Shown here piece by piece: positions 13,420 to 20,067 of a stretch of DNA of 25,380 nt. Origin of the DNA: Acidobacteriota bacterium (GTDB lineage Bacteria; Acidobacteriota; HRBIN11); contig JAUQPV010000010.1 in the NCBI GenBank assembly GCA_030550225.1, positions 1 through 25,380 of the forward strand, given 5' to 3'. The position numbers were made by a program, and so were the translations under genes. Position 1 is the stretch's first letter, and every line of letters begins with the position of its first letter. The notes beneath the pieces were generated by a model that was given only the letters and a program-made list of their open reading frames with translations, ran no database searches and was not told the origin of the DNA.

Positions 13420-16400
13420 ATGGAGCTCACGAGGAGGTCCTTCCTGAAGTTGGGCCTTCAACTCGGGGCGAGTGGAGCCCTCGTGAAGGCCTTGGGCTTT
13501 GACGTGCGACCGGCCCTGGCCCAGACCCGGGCGCTTAAGATCGAGCGAACGACCGAGACGCGGAGCATTTGCCCCTACTGCTCGGTCAGTTGTAGCGTGA
13601 TCATCCACACCCTCGGTGACAAAGCTCACAACGTCACGGGTACGACGGTCGTTCACGTCGAGGGTGACCCCGATAGCCCTATCAATCGGGGCACGCTCTG
13701 TCCGAAGGGGATCACCCTCAAGCAGAACATCGTCAATGACTTGCGGTTGACCAAAGTCCTGTACCGGGCCCCCGGGAGCGACAAGTGGGAAGAAAAGTCC
13801 TGGGACTGGGCCATCGACCGAATCGCCCGCCTCATCAAGGATACGCGGGACCGGCACCTGATCGAGCAAGACCATAAAGGCCGGGTCGTCCACGCCCTGA
13901 CGGCCATCGGCGTCATCGGCGGCTGTACGGATACGAACGAAAACAACTACCTTCTCACGAAGGCGTTCCGGGCGGGCCTTGGGGTCATCCCCCTGGAACA
14001 GCAGTCCCGGATCTGACACGGCCCGACGGTGGCCAGTCTGGCCGCCACATTCGGCCGTGGGGCGATGACCAACGGCTGGACCGACATCGCCAACGCCGAC
14101 GTCATCGTGGCGATGGGCGGTAACCCGGCCGAGAACCACCCCGTCGGTTTCCGCTTCGTGATGGAGGCCAAGCGGAAGCGGAACGCCAAGCTCGTGTGTG
14201 TCGACCCCCGCTTCAACCGCACGGCGGCCGTCGCCGACCACTTCGTGCAAATCCGCACGGGGACCGACATCGCCTTTCTCAACGGCCTGATCCACTACGC
14301 CCTCCAGAACGGTCGGTACAACGAGGAGTACATCAAGTACTATACAAATGCCCCGTTCATCGTGAAGGAGGGGTACGAGTTCGACGAAAAGGAAGGCGTC
14401 TTCTCCGGTTGGGACGAGTCGAAAAAAACTTATGGGGATAAATCCACATGGGACTACGAACGGGACGACCAGGGCTATGTCAAGGTCGACCTGACCCTCC
14501 AACATCCTCGGTGCGTCTTCCAGCTCATGAAGAAGTTTTTCGCCCGCTATACGCCCGAGGTCGTCGCTCAGATCTGCGGTTGCTCGAAGGAAGACTTCCT
14601 GAAGGCGGCCGACATCATCACCTCGACCTATGTCCCCGCCAAGGCGGCGACCTTCCTGTACGCCCTGGGATGGACCCACCACAGCCATTCGGTCCAGCTC
14701 ATCCATGCGGCGGCGATGCTCCAGCTCCTGCTCGGCAACGTGGGCGTCGCCGGCGGCGGCGTCAACGCCCTCCGGGGTCACGCCAACATCCAGGGCGGGA
14801 CTGACTGTGGCATGGCGTACCACAACACGGCCGGGTACATTCCCATCCCGAAGGCCGCCAACCAAAGTCTGAAGGAGTACCTCGAGGCCCATACGCCGAA
14901 GCCCCTGCGCCCGAACTCGATGAACTTCTGGCAGAACCTCGACCGCTTCTTCGTCAGTCAGTTGAAGGCCTTTTACGGCGACCACGCCACGAAGGACAAC
15001 GACTTCGGTTATCACCTTCACCCGAAGCTCCCCGAGGACCCCCAGACGGGGAAGCCGGAGAACTGGAGCTGGGCCTTCATCTTCGACGCCATGCACCAGG
15101 GCAAGATGGAGGGCTTCATCAGCTTCGGGATGAACCCCGTCAACAATGGACCCCACTCCCGGAAGGTCATCGCCGCCCTGGCGAAGCTGAAATGGCTCGT
15201 CGTCGTCGAGACCTTCCAGACCGAGACGGCGGCCTTCTGGAAGCCGGACATCCTGAAGCTGGTCGGCCTGAAACCCGAGGACGTCCAAACGGAAGTCTTC
15301 CTCCTGCCGGCCGCCAACTTCGCCGAAAAGGACGGGACCTTCACGAACTCGGGCCGCTGGATCCAGTGGAAGTGGAAGGCCATCGACCCGCCCGGCGAGG
15401 CCAAGCCCGACCAGGAGATCATCGCCCGCCTCTTCCTGAAGGTCCGGGAGCTCTACCAGAAAGAAGGCGGGAAGTTTCCCGACCCTGTCCTGGCCCTGAA
15501 CTGGTGGTACACGAATCCGGCGAACCCGTCCCTCGAGGAGGTCCTTAAGGAGATCAACGGCTGGGCCCTGACGGATGTCCCCGACGAGAAGGACCCGACG
15601 AAGGTCGTCCTGAAGGCCGGGGACCAGCTGAGCGCCTTTCTGCAACTCCGGGCCGACGGCTCGACGCTGTCGGGGAACTGGCTGTATATCGGTGTTTACA
15701 CGAATGCGGGCAATCTGGCCAAGCGCCGTTCGACGGAGGACCCGACGGGCCTGGGGTTCTTCCATAACTGGTCGTTCAACTGGCCGGCCAACCGTCGCAT
15801 TATGTACAACCGTTGCTCGGCCGATGCCCAGGGCCGACCGTGGGACCCGAACCGGCCGGTGATCGCCTGGAGAAATGGAAAGTGGGTCGGCGACGTGCCC
15901 GATTACAAGGCGGACGCCCCGCCGGAGGCCGTGACGACGGGCCTCGGCCCGTTCATCATGCTCCCCGAGGGCGTCGCCCGCCTGTTCGTCCCCGGTCAGT
16001 TTGCCGACGGGCCGTTCCCCGAATTCTACGAGCCCCTTGAGTCCCCCGTGAAGAATGTCTTGCATCCCTCCCACAGCTCGAACCCCGTCGCTGTCGTCTT
16101 TCAGACGACCCAATACGACAAGCTGGGCACGCCCGACGAGGGCTATGACATCGCCTGTACGACGTACCGGCTGACCGAGCACTTCCACTACTGGACGAAG
16201 AACAACCCGTACAACGTCCAGCTCCAGAACGAGTTCTTTGTCGAGATCCCCGAAGAGCTGGCGCAGAAAAAGGGTATCCGAAACGGCGACATGGTTCGCG
16301 TGATTTCGGCGCGGGGCGAAGTCCGGGGCCGAGCGATGGTGACCAAGCGGATCCGCCCGATGGTCGTCAACGGTCGGACGGTCTACCAGATCGGGATGCC

Positions 16401-16533
16401 TATCCACTGGGGCTTCCTCGGACGGGGCAAGCAAGAGGGCGGGTTGGCCAACATCCTGACGCCGACGGTCCTCGACCCGAATTCCTTCGCACCCGAATAT
16501 AAGGGGTTCCTCGTTAAACTGGAAAAAGCGTGA
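13420..16533 (+). CDS. fdnG: Formate dehydrogenase-N catalytic subunit, selenocysteine-containing (UGA at 14014-14016 read through)
   Basis: This subunit oxidises formate to CO2 at a Mo/W-bis-MGD site on the outer face of the membrane. The single reading frame has 1037 residues if the in-frame TGA is read as Sec199. Evidence for Sec is the context SRI-U-HGPTVASLA, which matches FDH active sites, continuous homology on both sides, and a SECIS-like hairpin immediately downstream. A Tat signal is present (LTRRSFLK, residues 3-10, then a hydrophobic core ending ALAQ). The [4Fe-4S] ligands are Cys51, Cys54, Cys58 and Cys94, with Lys96 in CPKG. The MGD-binding domains follow (MGGNPAENHPVGFRF, LYALGWTHHSHSVQ, the NALRGHANIQGGTDCG region), and a C-terminal molydopterin dinucleotide-binding domain begins near 890 (YRLTEHFHYWTKN). 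The start ATG has GGAGG and an upstream TATAAT. fdnH follows. Automated callers will split it into two ORFs at the TGA. Confidence 0.95.
14014..14056 (+). promoter_or_regulatory. Bacterial SECIS element with Sec UGA codon
   Basis: UGA at 14014-14016 is followed by a hairpin. A 7-bp stem GGTGGCC (14028-14034)/GGCCGCC (14040-14046), with one G-U pair, closes a 5-base loop AGTCT. The loop holds the GU dinucleotide that SelB recognises, at the same distance from UGA as in E. coli fdhF. A lower stem, CCGA (14023-14026)/TCGG (14051-14054), extends by two more pairs if one C is bulged. The unpaired U above the stem in E. coli appears here as the U of the G-U pair. Confidence 0.88.
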
Positions 16534-16541
16534 CGACCCGC

Positions 16542-16557
16542 GGGGAGGATGGCGATG
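16542..16557 (+). promoter_or_regulatory. Ribosome binding site that decides the fdnH start
   Basis: GGGGAGG (16542-16548) abuts the first ATG (16549) directly, which leaves no spacer. The second in-frame ATG at 16555 sits six bases away, a normal distance, so it is preferred. Confidence 0.65.
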
Positions 16558-17424
16558 CCGACGGTCAGCTTGGAAGTCAAGGCCATCTCGGCGGCGACGA
16601 CGCCGGCCCCCGGGATGAAGGAAGCCCCCCGAGTCGCCAAGCTCATTGACGTCTCCTCTTGCATCGGTTGCAAGGCCTGCGAGGTCGCCTGTCAGGAGTG
16701 GAACGACCTGCCGCCCAGCGTGGACCGGCCGTTTACCGGCTCCTATCAGACGATGCCGGACCTGTCCTGGAACTTCTGGCAACTCATTAAGTTCAACGAG
16801 ATCCTGCGGGGGGACGGCCGTCTCGAGTGGACGATGACGAAGTACCAGTGCATGCACTGCGCCGACCCCGGCTGTCTGCGGGCCTGTCCGGCGCCGGGTG
16901 CCATCGTCCAGTACGCCAACGGGATCGTCGATTTCGTGCAGGAGAACTGTATCGGTTGTGGCTATTGCATCACGGGCTGTCCCTTCGACGTGCCTCGGCT
17001 GAATCCTCAGACGGGTAGGGTCTCCAAATGCACGCTCTGTTCGGACCGGGTCGCCGCCGGTCTTGAACCCGCCTGTATCAAGGCCTGCCCGACGAACTGT
17101 CTGAGCTTCGGGACGAAGGAGAAGCTCCTTCTGATCGCCCACCAGCGGGTCGAGCAGTTGAAGGAACGGGGCTTCCCGAACGCCGGCGTCTACGACCCGC
17201 CGGGCGTCGGCGGGACTCACGTCATCTATGTCCTGCCGCACGCGGACCGACCTGAGGATTACGGCCTGCCGAAAGACCCGAAGGTCTCGTGGACCCTGAA
17301 GCTATGGAAGGGCCCCTTGAAGTGGTTAGGCCACTTGATCGTGTTCGGGGGCATCCTGGGGGCCTTTGTCCACTATCTCCGCTTTGGCCCCCACCGGGCC
17401 CGGGAAGAGGATACGGGGAAGTAG
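16555..17424 (+). CDS. fdnH: Formate dehydrogenase-N iron-sulfur (beta) subunit
   Basis: This subunit transfers electrons from FdnG to the cytochrome b subunit through four [4Fe-4S] clusters. It has 289 residues from the chosen start. Four ferredoxin-type cysteine sets are visible: CIGCKACEVAC (about 34-44), CMHCADPGCLRAC (about 99-111), CIGCGYCITGC (about 132-142) and CTLCSDRV...ACIKAC (about 160-179). A C-terminal transmembrane helix (about 256-277, LGHLIVFGGILGAFVHYL) anchors it on the periplasmic side, as in the E. coli FdnH structure. It has no signal of its own, so it should be co-exported with FdnG by Tat. It lies 21 bases after fdnG and 31 before fdnI. Confidence 0.96.
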   Translation: MPTVSLEVKAISAATTPAPGMKEAPRVAKLIDVSSCIGCKACEVACQEWNDLPPSVDRPFTGSYQTMPDLSWNFWQLIKFNEILRGDGRLEWTMTKYQCMHCADPGCLRACPAPGAIVQYANGIVDFVQENCIGCGYCITGCPFDVPRLNPQTGRVSKCTLCSDRVAAGLEPACIKACPTNCLSFGTKEKLLLIAHQRVEQLKERGFPNAGVYDPPGVGGTHVIYVLPHADRPEDYGLPKDPKVSWTLKLWKGPLKWLGHLIVFGGILGAFVHYLRFGPHRAREEDTGK

Positions 17425-17442
17425 GGAAATGGCGTGAAATCC

Positions 17443-17452
17443 AAGGAGGTGA
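17443..17452 (+). promoter_or_regulatory. Near-perfect Shine-Dalgarno before fdnI
   Basis: AAGGAGGTGA is a 10-base complement of the usual 16S rRNA 3' end, with its GGAGG core six bases from the fdnI ATG. It is the strongest ribosome binding site seen in the window and suggests efficient independent initiation of the membrane subunit. Confidence 0.8.
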
Positions 17453-17455
17453 CCT

Positions 17456-18073
17456 ATGGCGGAGCGGGATGAGATCCAACGATTCACGATGGCTGAGCGC
17501 CTCATCCACTGGGCCGTGGCGATTACCTTCGTCTACCTGGTCCTGTCGGGACTGGCCTTATTTTACCCGAGCTTTTATTGGTTGGCTTCCGTGCTGGGCG
17601 GCGGTCCCGTCATCCGCCGGTGGCACCCCATCGTCGGTGTCGCCATGTTCGTGTTTCTGCTGGGGATGTACCTGCAGTGGCGGCGGGACATGAAGCTGGA
17701 CGACCTGGACCGCCAGTGGCTCCGTCAAGTGGGCAAGTACATTCGCCATGAAGAGGGTGTCCCCGAATCGGGCCGCTTCAACGCCGGGCAGAAGCTCCTC
17801 TTTAAGACGATGAGCCTGATGGGTCTCCTGCTCCTATTGTCGGGGATTCCCCTGTGGTTTCCGCTGCGCTTTTCTCGCAGTCTTCGAGAATGGAGTATCT
17901 TAGTCCATGAAATCGCGGCGTTGGTTGCCATCGGTGGCTTGATCGCCCATATTTATATGGGAACGGCCGTCGTGCGGGGTAGTATGCGGGCGATGCTGAC
18001 GGGTTGGGTGTCGCGAGCGTGGGCGCGAGCGCATCATCCCCGATGGGCCCGAGAGGTCGAACGCACTCCTTAG
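17456..18073 (+). CDS. fdnI: Formate dehydrogenase-N cytochrome b556 (gamma) subunit
   Basis: A four-helix membrane subunit that binds two haems b and reduces the quinone pool. It has 205 residues. His18 (ERLIHW), His57 (RRWHPIVG), His151 and His165 match the E. coli FdnI ligands; the first two have identical numbers and the last pair is again 14 apart. Transmembrane segments lie at about 18-37, 55-73, 115-135 and 150-172. The conserved MRAMLTGWVSRAWARAHHPRW region gives the C-terminal cytoplasmic tail. It is translated from the strong SD at 17443. It completes an FdnGHI complex and is followed by a strong hairpin and fdhE. Nitrate reductase, the usual partner of FDH-N, is not in the window, so the electron acceptor is unknown. 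Confidence 0.95.
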   Translation: MAERDEIQRFTMAERLIHWAVAITFVYLVLSGLALFYPSFYWLASVLGGGPVIRRWHPIVGVAMFVFLLGMYLQWRRDMKLDDLDRQWLRQVGKYIRHEEGVPESGRFNAGQKLLFKTMSLMGLLLLLSGIPLWFPLRFSRSLREWSILVHEIAALVAIGGLIAHIYMGTAVVRGSMRAMLTGWVSRAWARAHHPRWAREVERTP

Positions 18074-18108
18074 TCAAAAACCCGACGACGGGAAACCAAG
18101 CGCTGTCT

Positions 18109-18144
18109 CCCCTGGGGCGGTGGGTGTCCCCCCCGCCCCAGGGG
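18109..18144 (+). repeat. Very stable GC hairpin between fdnI and fdhE
   Basis: CCCCTGGGGCGG (18109-18120) pairs perfectly with CCGCCCCAGGGG (18133-18144). After one T/C mismatch three more G-C pairs close a TGTC loop. No T-run follows, so it is not a standard intrinsic terminator. It sits 36 bases after the fdnI stop and 19 bases before the fdhE start, where it could stabilise the upstream fdnGHI message, mark a processing site, or reduce fdhE expression relative to the structural genes. Confidence 0.8.
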
Positions 18145-18163
18145 TCCTCCCCGATGGGTTTGA

Positions 18164-19096
18164 ATGGCCTCCTTCTCGTGGGAACAGCGAATCCAGCGCG
18201 TTGAAACCCTCTTTCAGCGATATGAATTCGCCCGGGATGTCCTGAGCTTCACCCGGGAGGTCCTCCGGTTTCAGCAAGAAGTCTATCGCCGCATCGAGCA
18301 GAAGCTGGGCGCCGAGGTCTTCGCCTTCCAGACGTCTGTCCGTCAGCTCCTATCCGACCGATGGGGGATCTTTGTCTGGGAAGGGAATGAGCGCCCTCTT
18401 CGAGGGGACTTCCTGGACGTCCACCTGCCCGCGTTTTTCCCCCTCTTTGATGCATACCTGGACCTGATCCGTCGGGTCGGGCCGCCGACCCTGGCGGCCG
18501 TCGCCGACCAGCTCCGGACGGACCTGACGGCTGAAGAGGCCCGTCAAGTCCTGCAGGCGTATTGGCGACATGAGGCCTTACCGACAGGGCTGGCTGAGAC
18601 AGAGGAAGAATCCACCCAGCTCCAGGCCGTCCTGGCTTTCCTGGCCAAGCCGTTCCTTCAGCCCTATGCCGAGTTCCTGGCCGACCGATATCCCGACAAG
18701 GAATGGCTCGATGAAGTGGTCGCCGAGGGCACGCCGGGCGGCCTCTGTCCCCTCTGTCAGAGCCGACCCCAGTTGTCCGTCTTACGACCCGAGGCCCAGG
18801 GCACGAAGCGGTCCCTGCTGTGTGCCCTGTGCGGGATCGAGTGGCGTTTCAAACGGATCTGTTGCCCGGCCTGCGGCGAAGAGCGTTTCTGGAATCTGGC
18901 GTACTACAAGACCCAGGAGTTTCCCCACGTCCGGGTCGAGGCCTGTCTCCGTTGCCGTCGGTACTTGAAGGGCATCGACCTTTCCGTCGACGGTCGGGCC
19001 GTCCCCCTCGTCGATGAAATCGCCGCTTTACCCTTGGACCTGTGGGCCGCCGAGCAAGGATTCCAGAAAATCGAACTGAACCTGGTCGGGGGATAA
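18164..19096 (+). CDS. fdhE: Formate dehydrogenase accessory protein FdhE
   Basis: FdhE is a cytoplasmic rubredoxin-like protein needed for activity of the exported formate dehydrogenases; it binds the catalytic subunit before Tat export. It has 310 residues, the usual length. The N-terminal half is helical. The C-terminal half carries the metal-binding CxxC pairs: LCPLCQSRP (about 195), LLCALCGIEW (about 222), CCPACGEERF (about 235) and CLRCRRYLKGIDLS (about 259), followed by the VPLVDEIAALPLDLWAAEQGFQK tail typical of the family. The start codon has only a weak purine-rich GATGGG upstream, just after the 18109-18144 hairpin. It is the last gene of the operon, and its position confirms the FDH-N assignment. 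Confidence 0.95.
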   Translation: MASFSWEQRIQRVETLFQRYEFARDVLSFTREVLRFQQEVYRRIEQKLGAEVFAFQTSVRQLLSDRWGIFVWEGNERPLRGDFLDVHLPAFFPLFDAYLDLIRRVGPPTLAAVADQLRTDLTAEEARQVLQAYWRHEALPTGLAETEEESTQLQAVLAFLAKPFLQPYAEFLADRYPDKEWLDEVVAEGTPGGLCPLCQSRPQLSVLRPEAQGTKRSLLCALCGIEWRFKRICCPACGEERFWNLAYYKTQEFPHVRVEACLRCRRYLKGIDLSVDGRAVPLVDEIAALPLDLWAAEQGFQKIELNLVGG

Positions 19097-19116
19097 GAGG
19101 AAATCGGGGGCCGTAT

Positions 19117-19144
19117 GTTAGGTAGCGGATACTTGGTACCTAAC
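19117..19144. terminator. Hairpin between convergent fdhE and the small membrane protein gene
   Basis: GTTAGGTA (19117-19124) and TACCTAAC (19137-19144) form a perfect 8-bp stem with a 12-base loop, 20 bases after the fdhE stop and 19 before the end of the opposing gene. There is no T-run. The position suggests a transcription end; the sequence also looks like a decayed inverted member of the local short-repeat class. Confidence 0.4.
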
Positions 19145-19163
19145 GCCTAATCAGATACTTCCG

Positions 19164-19634
19164 TTACGAGGAAGATGAGCGGGGCGGGATAACGGGGATG
19201 ATGGGCGTCGCCCTGTCCTCGGGAGCGGCCGCCGGCCGGGTCGCCTGGATCAGTTCGTTCATCAGTTCCGAGAGGTCCAGGTCGTAGGCGACGGCGACGT
19301 CCAGGAGTGTCTCGACACCCCGGGCCAAAGACGCCGGACGCTCCCGCACGTTTCGGGCCTCCAAGACTTGCCGGGCGGCTGGAAGGACCCGCCGGACCTC
19401 GTCGAGGGTCATAAACGGCGTGATGGGAATCCGCTCGTCCCGATAGAGCCGGTCCCAAAAGAGTGCCTCGACCAGCCGACTGACTTTCTGTTGGTCCCGC
19501 CGGACCTCCTCCAGCCACTGCCGGAGCTGAAAGTCGAGACGTTCCACGAAGAACCGAGTCCGGGCCATCCGGCGGGCCAGGACGACCAGACCCACCAGCA
19601 AAGTGAACCAGGCTAAGCCCAACCATCCGAGCAT
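19164..19634 (-). CDS. Small membrane-anchored protein with a cysteine-less DUF1858-like domain
   Basis: A 156-residue protein of unknown function. Residues 1-20 (LGWLGLAWFTLLVGLVVLA) are a membrane anchor. A basic helix of about 20-65 (RRMARTRFFVERLDFQLRQWLEEVRR) probably forms a coiled coil. Residues of about 69-132, from ITPFMTLDEVRRVLPAARQV to VAYDLDLSELMNELIQA, follow the DUF1858 pattern (ITpdMTV.EVL..yP, then a C-terminal 'hgiD...Ll.eLN'). The central G-M-x-C-x-x-C of that family is replaced by NVRERPASLARG, so it has no Cys. The C-terminal tail is Pro/Ser-rich. A strong SD, GGAGGAGG, precedes the ATG. It converges with fdhE and diverges from the hybrid kinase. The domain link is by pattern only. 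Confidence 0.65.
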   Translation of the reverse strand: MLGWLGLAWFTLLVGLVVLARRMARTRFFVERLDFQLRQWLEEVRRDQQKVSRLVEALFWDRLYRDERIPITPFMTLDEVRRVLPAARQVLEARNVRERPASLARGVETLLDVAVAYDLDLSELMNELIQATRPAAAPEDRATPIIPVIPPRSSSS

Positions 19635-19744
19635 CGTGCCTCCTCCGGCGACCGGTTGAGCAGAGGGGTAAGTCGGTGGGGGGACGAGGCATGCCTCACC
19701 CCACCCATCGTGCTTTCTGGAAGATGGAAAAGCCGTAGGGCACC

Positions 19745-19772
19745 ATTCTCACAAACCGCACGGCCCTGTCAA
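19745..19772 (-). promoter_or_regulatory. Candidate promoter for the DUF1858-like membrane protein
   Basis: On the minus strand a perfect -35, TTGACA (19772-19767), is followed after 16 bases by GAGAAT (19750-19745; 4/6 to TATAAT). The leader to the ATG would be about 100 bases. Confidence 0.45.
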
Positions 19773-19790
19773 GTTATCCAACTTGCGAGC

Positions 19791-19819
19791 TTGATTTGGG
19801 ATATGTCTGGGACTATTTT
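19791..19819 (+). promoter_or_regulatory. Candidate promoter for the hybrid histidine kinase
   Basis: TTGATT (19791-19796) and TATTTT (19814-19819) are separated by 17 bases, each about 4/6 to the sigma-70 consensus. The leader to the chosen start would be roughly 240 bases, which is long, so another promoter nearer the gene is possible. Confidence 0.35.
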
Positions 19820-19864
19820 TAGACGGTATTCACGAGAATCCCAGGGTCTCTGAAGTATTTTTAG
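19814..19864 (+). promoter_or_regulatory. Direct repeat TATTTTTAG x2, spaced exactly 42 bp
   Basis: TATTTTTAG occurs at 19814-19822 and again at 19856-19864. The 42-base step equals four turns of B-DNA, so both would face the same side of the helix, as expected of a pair of operator sites for one regulator. The first copy overlaps the candidate -10 of the kinase promoter. Confidence 0.4.
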
Positions 19865-20067
19865 GGGATCTCGGTGACGGGTCTTGAGTATGAAGCCCTT
19901 GAAGGGAATGACGCCGAAGGTTCAGGACCCGGGCCGGAGATGCAGGGGTAGGAGTCATGGGGCCTCGATTTCCGAAACCGTCGGGACGGCCCCGTCGTCC
20001 ATCCAAGAAGTTTCTATCGTCCCCGGCATCCCACCCTTTCAACTCTCCCATTTTCGGGGACGCTACT

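Larger units (their letters stand above)
19635..20067. other. Divergent regulatory region (433 bases) between the small membrane protein and the hybrid kinase
   Basis: This is the longest gene-free stretch and it is locally AT-richer than its surroundings. The open frame of the kinase extends back to 19957, but that part is low in recognisable sequence and lacks an SD. It holds two candidate promoters and a phased pair of TATTTTTAG boxes (separate entries). A small hairpin, AAGCCCTTGAAGGG, lies near 19891. No RNA gene was recognised. Confidence 0.6.

Noticed and set aside
14014..14016. A nonsense mutation splitting the formate dehydrogenase gene.
   Set aside because: The TGA falls exactly at the Sec position of FDH, is followed by a SECIS-like hairpin, and both halves are intact and in one frame.
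12730..17241. A 1503-codon open frame on the minus strand spanning argR and the antisense of fdnG and fdnH.
   Set aside because: Only the last 156 codons (argR) are real. The rest mirrors codon usage on the opposite strand of GC-rich genes, gives Arg/Asp/Val/Gly-rich sequence with no domains, and lies across well-conserved fdnG and fdnH.
19957..20067. A 37-residue N-terminal extension of the hybrid kinase.
   Set aside because: Pro/Arg/Ser-rich sequence with no domain similarity and no Shine-Dalgarno. The ATG at 20068 has GGGGA upstream, shortly before the GAF domain.
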